64,000 bases of DNA from contig JAGPYM010000081.1 of assembly GCA_020736575.1 (NCBI GenBank), forward strand, positions 1 through 64,000. The letters are read 5' to 3'. Made by a program: the position numbers and the translations under genes. Of this stretch, positions 1-8,829 are shown in pieces (within the stretch, counting starts at the first letter, position 1; every line of letters begins with the position of its first letter). Source of the DNA: Thelonectria olida (taxonomy: Eukaryota > Ascomycota > Sordariomycetes > Hypocreales > Nectriaceae). Under the pieces are notes generated by a model. The model was not told where the DNA came from. It was given only the letters and a program-made list of their open reading frames with translations, and ran no database searches.

Positions 1-228
1 GCGAGCAGCAGTGCATATCGTGAGGGCACTTCGCAGCGATGGATTTCATTGTCGTGGTATGAAGCCAGTAGGCTTGAACCGCTGGAGTGTGACACCTGGA
101 CTGATGAGAATGTTGGGCTTAGTGCAGGATTTGCGATGTTAAATGGAGAAGCTGAATCCCATAGAGACCACGCGTCGCAAGCCGAGCTTGTTTGCTTTGC
201 AGGATGTCACTGCCGGCACCGATAGAAT
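1..228 (+). CDS. Open frame entering from the left edge, unidentified (3' end only)
   Basis: Reading from base 1 there is an uninterrupted frame of 75 codons that stops at 226-228. It contains a tryptophan- and glutamate-rich stretch (WYEASRLEPLECDTWTDENV). I do not recognise a family. It could be the last part of a gene outside the window or a chance open frame. Nothing around it helps, and the next 700 bases hold no supported gene. Confidence 0.2.
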
Positions 229-958
229 CTGTTTATGGCTGTTGCGGAAAAGATGGAAGGGATCGCGGGGAGAAACTATGCAAAGGACATCAAGAGCGAA
301 GAGACGAGAGGTTGCGAGTCGAGAACGAGTGGAGCGAGGCTGCCCCATCTCGTTACATTAGCATTGCGGATAGACCGCGAACTTGGCGGACTCTTCCACG
401 GCAACAGGACAGTCCGCGGTGCACATCGGGAACCGGTCCTAACTTTAATTTGTTACCCTTTACTAAGTGCTTGCAGTAGAATTTGCATGCCTCTAAAATC
501 TTTTGACCATTTTGCCAAGTGTCCAAATTATCCGCGAATCCCATGATCTGCTCTACCAGCGGAATTATTACCATTATATAGCGCCCATGCTGCCTTCTTT
601 AGTAGGCCCATTCGCTTCCGTCTCAAGCGAGTGGCAACTCCTAGTCCCCAAACTGCTAGCATTATATCCTTATCCTTAAAGCGCGCTAAGTCATCTTGCC
701 TCATATTGATCTTATTATTGTTAAAAAAGCCGATAATCTAGGCACACAATAGAGGTCGATACAGGCCAAACCCTAGCCTTGTATCTATTATAATAAGCTT
801 CTCAATAGGGCTCACAGTTGGTCTCAAGGTAAAAGTCCCCGCCAAGTAAACCTTACTTAAGGAACCTTATTCCGGGCCTCCAATATAAAAGCACCTGTTC
901 TCTCCATCCGACCCTGGTCCGCACAACTCGACCAATAATATAACATATAACAGCCAAA
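229..958. other. Gene-poor, partly AT-rich stretch with a TATA-like box
   Basis: No confident gene. From about 480 the sequence turns AT-rich, with many TTA/TAA/ATA words, unlike the balanced DNA at 1-470. On the minus strand, about 530-800 reads as a mostly open frame with one stop, lysine/arginine-rich and unrecognised. A TATA-like element (884-890, TATAAAA) lies about 70 bases before the ATG at 959, so this looks like the promoter side of the broken gene that follows, possibly between two divergent units of a degenerate repeat. Confidence 0.35.
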
Positions 959-1357
959 ATGCCCAACTTCTTATCAATTAAACGCGATACAATCCAACTA
1001 GATAATAGAAGCCGCGCAGCTACTCGCTATATATCGGGATATGCAGATTTCCTCGAGCATATTAAGCTAATAAGAGACCTTAATAGGCACCTAAAGGAGT
1101 CACAACTCCTAGGCATCCCTATACTGCCTAATACAGACACGCTACTAAGTGTTAATCAAAGGATCAACCTAGTCATTTTGGGCTGTAAGATCCTGGTCGA
1201 AAGACCCGATGTGCGTTAATACTATCGCGACTTCCTCGAACAGGAAGTTAAAGACCTTATGCGACTTCTTAAAAGGGAAAGAAAAAACTGTCTTAATGAT
1301 AACGACAAGCGATTTGTTAAGACGATCCAATCAGATGCCTACAAGCCGTGGCTCTAG
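959..1357 (+). pseudogene. Stop-interrupted frame of an AT-rich unit, unknown family
   Basis: An ATG at 959 opens an 86-codon frame that stops at TAA (1217-1219). The same frame then continues open for a further 45 codons, to TAG at 1355-1357, with a similar charged, helical composition (DFLEQEVKDLMRLLKRERKN). One in-frame TAA therefore divides what looks like a single protein of about 131 residues. A C-to-T change in a CAA glutamine codon would explain the stop and is the type of change left by RIP in ascomycetes, but only a copy elsewhere in the genome could show that. No domain is recognised. The AT-rich context and the TATA-like box upstream suggest a once-transcribed repeat-associated gene. 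Confidence 0.4.
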
Positions 1358-1589
1358 GAGCTGCTGTGCGCGGTGGCGACGATCCGAATGGTTGCCTGAA
1401 AGGGGAGGAAAATTCGAAGATAAAAAGTGGGTCAAATGGACGCAAGGGTTGAAAAAGTGGGGGGGGGGGCTAAAAAGGTTAGATGAAAAAGGAAAGTCTG
1501 GAAAAGGTTAAAGTGGGTCTAAGGGCATTCAAACCAATGGAAATAGAGCAAGGCAACCAGGCAGCAAAATACACCAAGAGTTTACACAA

Positions 1590-1917
1590 TAATAAAAATC
1601 ACCGATCGTAAAGCATATTGATCTTATATTGCTGTAATAACTTATATATAGTCTAGACGAGCAATTTGATCTCTTCCAGGGTTGCTTGGATATATTGAGA
1701 ATCTCTATCTTCTGGCGCGTCGGCTGTAAAGCGAGAGTCCTTATTAATCGCAACTGCCGCACTCCATCTACTAGGTCGGATTTTAGCGATGTTGAGTTTC
1801 AGTTGGCAGCTTTTCAAAATAGCAGCCTAATTGGATGTACTTAAAGTAGTCGGCGTAGTTTTTGACTATAGCTGTAACGCTCAAAGCGCTGACGACGGTG
1901 CCGAAAACTTTGGCCAT
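1590..1917 (-). pseudogene. HeLo-domain (HET-S-like pore-forming domain) gene remnant
   Basis: From the ATG at 1917 the frame reads MAKVFGTVVSALSVTAI and then YADYFKYIQLGCYFEK. This is the characteristic start of the HeLo domain of HET-S-type proteins: a hydrophobic N-terminal helix followed by the (D/E)CF.Y(I/V)QLGR.F block. The frame then breaks near 1795. In a second frame the homology resumes as KLNIAKIRPSRWSAAV and a plausible continuation (SQYIQATLEEIKLLV), and it meets a stop near 1648. So the remnant has at least one frameshift with a small loss and one or more stops, and no amyloid tail follows. In the family this domain inserts in membranes after prion-templated refolding and causes incompatibility cell death. 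Here it is not functional. Identification is by pattern recall, not a search. Confidence 0.72.
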
Positions 1918-2454
1918 GCTAATAGTGTGAGGTGAGTTGGTGTGGGAGTTTCTAATATTCGATGGGAGCTTTTTAGGTACAAGCTGCGCCACATCAAGAG
2001 GCGGTACGGCTGAGCTTTTGGCTTCTTAACACCAATTGATGTCGATGCACCTTCGATTGAATGAATGCAAGTCTTGATGGTCCCTCTTCAAAGACGAGAA
2101 CGCTACCACACGACCCCCAGACAAAATCTGGAGCATGATCGCGCTGGGTGGAATACGCGGCTCGTCCGTAGACGTATCACACAGGGAGCGAGTTTGCGGA
2201 TGCCCTTCTGACTCTACTGTCCACATCCATCATACTTCGCAGCAAGGTGATTTCCTAGGACTTGTGAGGTCATGAGAGTCCTGACCCCATGCTAAAGTCA
2301 TCGGCGGCTAAGTGCTAAACTTGTCTCCCCATATGCCAGATTATGGCTGCCATATATCAGCATCAAAATAGATTGCTCGAAACGAATGCTGATCGTTTAT
2401 TCAGTGCCTAGGGCATTTTCCTTGGGGCTCAGAGATTAGCAAATTTCGAACGCG

Positions 2455-2696
2455 GCCGATATTCTCACCGCCGACAGAGATGCTTGCGTTCATAACAACC
2501 TCTACGTAACAGAAGCCGCTCCCTCGCCGACTTGCAATCGATCAATCCCTGCGACAATCAGACTCGCATCAACATCCTGCTAGTCTGCGGTACTATCAAT
2601 AAGCTAGAGACTCAAGCCGCGCGTATTGTTTCCGACTTCTTCTGCCAGGTCACCCACTCGCGCATCGACAATGTAACGGCCGTTCGGCCAGGGTAA
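2455..2696 (+). pseudogene. NWD2-like NLR remnant: amyloid motif plus NACHT fragment
   Basis: Two pieces in different frames lie end to end. At 2455-2513 one frame reads DILTADRDACVHNNLYVTEA, which fits the HET-s-related amyloid motif placed at the extreme N-terminus of NWD2-type NLRs. At 2514-2696 another frame reads SLADLQSINPCDNQTRI, then LLVCGTINKLE, then DFFCQVTHSRIDNVTAV, ending at TAA (2694-2696). These match in order the linker before the NACHT, the segment just after the P-loop, and the (Y/D)FFCQ.T.SRI...TAV block of fungal NACHT proteins. The P-loop itself (GxxGxGKT) is missing, apparently by an internal deletion. Intact homologues continue with a NACHT domain and WD40 repeats; I see neither. 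This was an NLR that would trigger a HET-S-type partner by amyloid templating. Confidence 0.68.
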
Positions 2697-2959
2697 TCAC
2701 CTGGAAAAGTGAAAGCATGCTTGAAACAGCGGGTATAATCTAACGAGCTAATTGTTGCTTGTCTATTCTGCTGTACTGTGGTCGCCTTCGTCAATGGTAC
2801 TTTGATTCCTTCTCGGAGACTGCCTCGCACTTCTGGCAACGATTCATCCATCCAACGTCCCAGGCCCAATCGTCTCGAACTTGACGGCCTCGCTAAGTGT
2901 ATGAACCAATGATTGCATTGAAAGTTGATCGATGACACTACTTAAGGCGTATAGTTTGT

Positions 2960-3562
2960 CTAGTCTGTGGCCTGTCCACTTCCCTTGGCCTGCGTACCGA
3001 ATGCCTGTCCTGTTACCACTTTTGCCGTTGCTTCCGACTCTGCTTTGTGAATATCGTTCTTAGCTCGTGGAATTTGCCCCGTTGTTTGGAGTATAACCCG
3101 GAGAGCCTCCTCAGAGAATTCATCTCCAGCACGGACCACCGAATTCCCTGACGCTCTCGCAATGCTGATCGTATTACTACCTGGTTGCATTGACGGCTGG
3201 ATTCTCTCGCTAAGTTCACTCTGTAAGCTTGGTCTTTCGCCGAGTATTTGTCTGACCTGATTCCACTTAGATGTTCCGACCGTACGGAGTCTGAGGGCTC
3301 CTGAACGCGTGGCGAAACAGGAAATACAACGTAATGGAGGTGCGAATGCATATACCTTGTCAAGTGTCTGTCGTGCTCTTTTGCTGACCTTGTTCGCTAC
3401 AGCAGCGGGGATTCTGGCGGTGCTGGAAGATCCATGGCTAGGTACGTTGACTGGACCAAGATTAATCAAGTGTAACAAGAGAGCTCGGGCAAGTAAAGAT
3501 GAGTGTTCAATGACACCATATATATGGTGCGAAGCTATGCATATTGCCCAGTAGCTATGCAA
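2960..3562 (-). CDS. Protein ending in a two-repeat HET-s-type prion-forming segment; N-terminus uncertain
   Basis: The open frame codes for 200 residues. The C-terminal 70 look like the prion-forming domain of HET-s: repeat 1 at about residues 132-153 (ISIARASGNSVVRAGDEF then SEEA) and repeat 2 at about 171-190 (IHKAESEATAKVVTGQAFGT), with 39 residues between repeat starts. Each repeat shows the pattern of small/charged residues, a VxxG turn with D or Q after the glycine, and an aromatic two residues later. HET-s repeats fold into a beta-solenoid amyloid with similar spacing. Residues 1-130 do not resemble a HeLo domain and may include intron sequence or be degenerate; a splice between about 3355 and 3300 is possible. 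The gene sits beside the HeLo and NWD2-like remnants, so it is probably the effector tail of a dismantled het-S/nwd2-type pair. Whether it is expressed is unknown. Confidence 0.5.
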   Translation of the reverse strand: MHSYWAICIASHHIYGVIEHSSLLARALLLHLINLGPVNVPSHGSSSTARIPAAVANKVSKRARQTLDKVYAFAPPLRCISCFATRSGALRLRTVGTSKWNQVRQILGERPSLQSELSERIQPSMQPGSNTISIARASGNSVVRAGDEFSEEALRVILQTTGQIPRAKNDIHKAESEATAKVVTGQAFGTQAKGSGQATD

Positions 3563-3839
3563 AAAATTTGTCTGCTTTGCGTGGGGGCATCTGTAGCTGA
3601 GTCGCCCTGGTCGAGGACCTGACGAAGGTAATGTCAGGGGCTTGGAGCCTGATTAGTTGAAAAGCCAGGAAGAATGGAGTTCAAGTTACTGCAAACCAAG
3701 TGCTACTGGTCATGCCAAATTTAGAACATTGTACGTGATAAGGGAACCAGGGTCTCGCTGCTTCAATCAAATTGCCACATAGCATTGTTTAGTCTTAGGT
3801 TTCTCTATGCACAGGGTAATTGAGAGGGCAATATCCTCC

Positions 3840-5575
3840 TCATAGCTTCACTTGATATCTTTCATCCCGCACCACCACGTTTGAGCTGTCCTTTGGCGAC
3901 TGGCGTAGACGGCGTCTCAAGATCTTCCCCGCTGGACTTTTGGGGATCTTTGGGACAATCTCAATCTCAACAACCCACTTGTGCCTTGCTTTTTCCGCCT
4001 TGACGAACTGGATCAGGTCCTGGGCGGCCTGGACTGGAGTTTTAGTCATGGACGGTTTGAGAACAACGAAGGCTTTTGGCCTTTCTCCTGCACGATCGTC
4101 GGGAACACCGCACACGGCCGCATCATTGACAAATGGATGTCCGAGAAGAAGATTCTCAAGTTCTGCGGGTGCAACGCCTATTCCCTTGACCTTGATCATC
4201 TCCTTCATTCTGTCTGTGATGGAGAGCATCCCCTCCTCGTCAAACTTGCCAATGTCTCCTGTGTGCAAGAAGCCATCCTTGTCGAAAGTTTCTGCTGTGG
4301 CCTTGGGATTGTCCAGGTACCCCATGGTAATCTGCGGCCCGCGAGCCCAGATCTCACCAGCCTGACCTGTTTCGCAGTCTTTTCCCGTGTTGGGATCGAC
4401 AATCCTGACTTCGGTAGATCCAACCAGCGTACCAACCTTATCGGCATACTTGTACGCGTACTTCTCCGGTGGGTGTGAAGTGATAGCCGAGCAAGATTCC
4501 GTCATTCCATAGCCCTGCTTGAAGCCCGTCCCTGGGAAGGCCTTTTCTAGGAGCAGCAGAACTTCCCGGGACAGGGGTGCAGCGCCGGAGGAAAATCGAA
4601 CTACGTGGGAAAGGTCGTATTTGGCAACCGTTTCTGGCTCCCGAACGAGGCGAATCAAAATTGGCGGTACGATGAGAAGCTCTTTAATCTTGTAATCCGC
4701 GACAGTTTTGAGCAGCGAATCCAACGTAAACGTGGGCAAGACATATACATTGGCGTTGAGAGCGATTGGAAGGTGGAGCTGATGCACGATTCCAGTGATA
4801 TGATAGAATGGCAGTGCCGCAAGGACCCTTTTGTGGTCTGGAGGGGTGATATGCTGTATCTGGAGGCATTGGGCAATAATGTTGGCATGCGATATCATGA
4901 CTGCCTTTGGCAGGCCAGTAGTGCCGCTGCTGAAGCAGAGGAAGGCGCAGACATCACGGTTCGATTTGCCCTTTGGTATCTGGTACAGAAGCGCTTCCGG
5001 AGTAGTCGTCGAGCTCTCAACCTGGTGGAGTAGTTGTTGAATGCTTGGTGTGTAGCCCCCCGCACCCTCCAGAAGGATGACGTTTTCCTTTGCGACCCCA
5101 GACTTGGCTGCCGCAGCATGCGCCTTGTCCAATGTTTCACTGGAGGCGAAGATGATCTTGGATTTGCTGACGTTCAGGCTATAAGCAAGCTCTTCGACAG
5201 TGTATTCTGGTGATACGCCGCAAGCAATCGCTCCCATCCGAACCGCGGAGAGTGTTGCAACGGGATACCACACCGAGTTTTTGGCGAAAACAATGACTAC
5301 ATCGCCATCTTGCACTCCGTGGTAGGCAGCCAGCGCATGCGAAAGAGCCGTAGAGTGATGCTTCAAGTCCAGGTAGCTCAAGTGTTGCTTCGTGACAGCA
5401 TCGGTGAAGCCTTGAACTTTGGCTTGAGGAGTTGTGCATATGGACGACTGCTTGGATTCAAAGAGCCAGTGCCATAAGGATTGATCTTCAGGCACTACTT
5501 GGAATTAGTAAAAAGAATTTTGCTCTAATGATCTTACTTACAACAGATTTCGGCATTGCGCGATTTGACAATCAT
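3840..5575 (-). CDS. 4-coumarate-CoA ligase-like acyl-CoA synthetase
   Basis: An ANL-superfamily AMP-forming ligase that should activate an aryl or aliphatic carboxylic acid to its CoA thioester using ATP. Without the first exon the frame would begin at a GTG (5495). A better model starts at the ATG at 5575: a 34-base exon (MIVKSRNAEIC), a 43-base intron with GTAAGT donor (5541) and CTAAT branch, then 5497-3840, giving about 563 residues; an alternative AG three bases on is also in frame. Family motifs in order (second-exon numbering) are the P-loop SSGTTGLPK at about 189-197, YGMTE, HTGDIG, and the C-terminal GKILRRRL lysine region. The protein ends in VKL, which resembles but does not match a canonical PTS1 peroxisomal signal. 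It is divergent to the APH-family gene, with a CATGAGTCATG-type site between them. Confidence 0.9.
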
Positions 5576-5742
5576 GTTGGCGGTCCTTTTCGTCGGATGC
5601 GGGGATGCTGGGGATTTACCTAGGTAAACAAAGTGACGGCCAGCACAGAGAACTATGAAGCACCGATCCCAAGTGATTAATAAGGAAGCGATATGCACGA
5701 CCTGACGCAGTCAGCCAACCACCTCGGTTTGCGGAATGCGGA

Positions 5743-5752
5743 ATGAGTCATG
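5743..5752. promoter_or_regulatory. Candidate bZIP site ATGAGTCATG in divergent promoter
   Basis: ATGAGTCATG lies in the 321-base region between the CoA ligase start (5575, minus) and the kinase start (5897, plus), so it can serve both. TGAGTCA is the classical AP-1/Gcn4-type bZIP core. The extended palindrome recurs at other promoters of this window (7176, 35253, 39410). Function is inferred. Confidence 0.5.
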
Positions 5753-5896
5753 ACCATTGACTTGGGCTTGACGCTTCAAAATTCTCACTGGCGGGGTTTC
5801 GTCATGCTTGCTTGGATAAAAGGATTGATTTAACGTGCCTGTGAACAGTTCGCATTGTTCCCACTCAAAGTTCCATCATACGCCTCCTGACTTACA

Positions 5897-7152
5897 ATGG
5901 CGGGACTTGTGCGACACCCTATTGACACGGCGGCTTTGAGTGCATACATTCGCGAAAATGTGGCTGCAATCAGACTCCCTATCGGTTTGAAGCAGGTGAG
6001 CACGCCGTCTCGCCGGCTTGCCGCAGTCCCACTAACATCCCATAGTTTGGCCATGGACAGTCCAACCCTACGTATGAGCTTAGCTCGTCGACCGGGGAAA
6101 GATTTGTTCTAAGAAAAAAGCCCCCTGGCGAGCTAATTTCCAAGAGCGCTCACAACATCGAGAGAGAGTATGAAATCATCAAGGCCTTGGGGCGCGCCGA
6201 CGTTCCCGTGCCAAAAGTCTACTGCCTGTGCGAAGACCAGACTATCATAGGAAGCCCATTCTATATCATGGAGTTCTTGGACGGCAGGATATTTGAGGAG
6301 CCTTGGCTGCCTGATCTCGACCCGGAAGACCGCAACAAGATGTAGGTTTTGGATAAGGCTGCTTTCTAGGCCCAATAGCGTCTTCACCATTCTAACAACT
6401 CGAACAGTTGGAAAGAAGCTGTGCGCACGTTGGCAAAACTGCACGCGGTAAAGTTACCAGACATAGGTCTGAGTGAATGGAAACGATCGACTGGCTTCTA
6501 CATCCGCCAAGCCAAATCACTTTCGACCGTCTCCAACGCGCAAGCTCAGGCAACGAGTGAGCAGCACCAAGAACAAAAGGTTGGACAGCTGCCTCACTAT
6601 GAGGACCTCGTCTCGTTTTTCTCAAACAGGAGATTCCACCCCGCTGACAGAAGGACATTGGTTCATGGAGATTTCAAACTGGACAACCTGGTTTTCCACA
6701 AAACAGAAGCAAAGGTCATTGGCATTTTGGATTGGGAGATGACAACGGAGGGCCATCCGCTTTCAGATTTGGTCAACCTCGTCTCGCCGTTTACGTGGTC
6801 ACCCGATCAGATGTCGTTTCTGACGGCAGAGGCCTTGACACCCGAACTAAGGGATCTCCAGGTGAAATTTGGCCCAGGAGAAGTGCCAGGGCTGCCGAGC
6901 ATCAAGGAATGTCAGACCTGGTACCGTGACTTGGTAGACTGGGATCCCTCACCGGCGATGGAATGGGGGATAGCATTTAGCAATTTCAGGACTGCCGTCA
7001 TAATGCAAGGCATCGCGGCGAGGATGGCTAGAGGCCAAGCGAGCGGAACCAAGGCCAAGCAGTTTGCTTCCCAAACGCTGGCGTATGCTCTTTGCTCGTT
7101 CCACCGTGTAACAAGGATCAAAGAGGCTCTGCCACTGTTAAGCAAGATTTAG
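5897..7152 (+). CDS. APH-family phosphotransferase, ACAD10/11 N-domain / LvaA type
   Basis: Three exons (5897-5995, 6046-6341, 6408-7152) splice to a 379-residue protein; branch sites CTAAC are visible in both introns. The aminoglycoside-phosphotransferase fold is shown by [10 protein letters not shown] with FVLRKKPPG (nucleotide-binding lobe), the catalytic loop [14 protein letters not shown] and the metal-binding GILDWEM. The wording is that of the kinase half of ACAD10/ACAD11 and of bacterial LvaA, rather than of true aminoglycoside-resistance enzymes. Those relatives phosphorylate the gamma-hydroxyl of 4-hydroxyacyl-CoA so that the oxygen can be removed and beta-oxidation can proceed. Here there is no fused acyl-CoA dehydrogenase domain. 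Sharing a promoter with an acyl-CoA ligase supports a CoA-ester substrate; resistance to an antibiotic is the less likely alternative. Confidence 0.85.
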
Positions 7153-7175
7153 ATTTAGGACACGGGACGAAATCA

Positions 7176-7200
7176 CATGACTCATGCTGATCATGAGTCA
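7176..7200. promoter_or_regulatory. Paired bZIP-type sites upstream of the ADH gene
   Basis: CATGACTCATG at 7176-7186 and CATGAGTCAGG at 7192-7202 stand 16 bases apart, about 210-235 bases before the ADH start codon. A TATATAA element follows at 7262-7268. They are two copies of the motif seen before the CoA ligase/kinase pair and the 35-39 kb genes. Confidence 0.5.
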
Positions 7201-7410
7201 GGTCTGGAAGCCGTGCCCTTTCATTGACTCGGATGATTTAGCCTAATAGCGCAATGGGGCTTATATAAGGTCATGCGACTCGTAATGTTGGGCACAAACA
7301 CCAGCTGAACATTAATAATATCACCACCATTATCACGTTCAACTTTGATTGCCATATCGGCCCAGTCGCGTCAAACGCCACACACTCACACATCGGTCAA
7401 TCTCAACACG

Positions 7411-8652
7411 ATGCGCGCGGTAGTCTTCAAAGGGGTTAAGAAGGTCGTGGTTGAAGATAGGCCAAAGCCTACCATCCGGGATCCCCGGGACATCATAGTC
7501 AAGGTGCTATACTCGGCATTATGTGGCAGGTAAGGATGCATCCCCTCAGCGGAAATCGGACTAGCGGCCTCAGTGCGCAAGATGATCTTACGCTGACCTA
7601 TACTTACAAGTGAGCTTCACGTGTTCCGTGGAGATCAGCCTTCCGCTCCCGGCTTCATCATGGGCCACGAGTTTACCGGCATTGTCGAAGAAGTAGGCTC
7701 TGCAGTCAACGATCTAAAGCCTGGCGAGTCCATTGTCAGCCCCTTTACAGTCAGCTGCGGCGAGTGTTTCTACTGTTTGCAGGGGTTCTCCTCACGCTGT
7801 GAGAAGTCTCTTCTCTTCGGCTGTCCGCTTTTAGACGGCGCCCAAGCTGAGTTTGTGCGAGTGCCGCTTGCAGAGGCAACTGTGGTCAGGGCGCCATCTG
7901 GGATCGAAGACTTGAAGCTGTGCCTCATGGCAGACATTTTTCCTACGGGATATTTTGCCGCACACAACGCCCTAGGTCATCTGGAGCCTCAAACCAAGGA
8001 AAGTAGTGTCGTGGTCCTGATAGGGTGCGGCCCAGTCGGCCTCTGCGCCCTAATTGCTGCCTTGGAGCACAAGCCAAAGGCATTGCTAGCTGTCGATGGC
8101 ATCGAGTCCCGTCTGGCCACGGCAAAGGGGCTTGGGGCTGAGCCTTGGAACTACCTAACCGAAAGAGAAGGCCTTGAGAAGCGGGTCAGGGACCTTACCG
8201 ATGGTCGTGGCGCTGATATTGTTATCGAGGTCGTGGGCCACAGTTCAGCCCTGGAAATGGGCTTCCAACTGCTCCGACCATGGGGTTCTATTTCAAGCGT
8301 GGGTGTCCATAATGGGGAAATCCCATGGACTGGAAATCAAGCGTATGCAAAGAATCTCACTATCAAAATGGGAAGATGCCCGGTTCGAAGTAAGTGCTCA
8401 CCGCGTAAGGTTAACTTATCTCATCTGATTAAGCTTGCGCCTTAGGTATCTTTGAGGAAGCACTCGAGCTGCTTGAAAAGAAACAGCATTTGCTGGAGTA
8501 TGCAATAACTCTGTTCTGAAAAGGGGCGAAATTGCTAACATTGTCGTAGCTTTATGACTGAGACCATCATGCCCCTTAGTGAAGCAGTCCAGGGGTACGA
8601 ATTGTTTAATTCTATGAAGGTCCAGAAAGTCATCTTTGAGGCAGACAAATAA
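7411..8652 (+). CDS. Zinc-dependent medium-chain alcohol dehydrogenase
   Basis: Four exons (7411-7529, 7611-8389, 8446-8497, 8550-8652) give 350 residues. MDR-family features: an N-terminal GroES-like domain with the catalytic-zinc cysteine in YSALCGSELHVF and MGHEFTGIVEEVG, the structural-zinc cysteines in CGECFYCLQGFSSRCEK, and a Rossmann segment VVVLIGCGPVGLCALIAA. The ELHVFRG and FTGIVEEVG wording is that of formaldehyde- or sorbitol-dehydrogenase-like MDRs. It should oxidise an alcohol or reduce an aldehyde/ketone with NAD(P). The start is chosen at MRAVVFKG, the normal beginning of the family, not at an upstream in-frame codon. Its promoter carries a TATA box at 7262 and two bZIP-type sites, which links it to the neighbouring ligase/kinase pair. 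The substrate is not deducible. Confidence 0.9.
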
Positions 8653-8829
8653 GATGACTAAGGCAAAAGGTCGATGGAGAGTGACGTAGAACTAAAAATG
8701 ATATGTTTCCCTATCTCATGCTTCAAATGACTAGCTTAGTGCATTTCTGTGCATTTCTGAGACTGTTTTGCCGGTTAATACCAGCTTGCCTTTTCGGTTA
8801 CCCATGCACAAAGCTATCAATGCGCGGAC

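Noticed and set aside
2026..2226. Possible WD40 remnant on the minus strand
   Set aside because: GGRVVAFSS superficially resembles a WD40 strand, but no repeat period or WD pair follows.
4605..5033. Long plus-strand frame opposite the CoA ligase
   Set aside because: It is a shadow of the strongly coding minus strand, with no motif of its own.
5495..5495. GTG as start codon of the CoA ligase
   Set aside because: Nuclear fungal genes start at ATG; an upstream ATG (5575) with a well-formed 43-base intron gives a family-like N-terminus.
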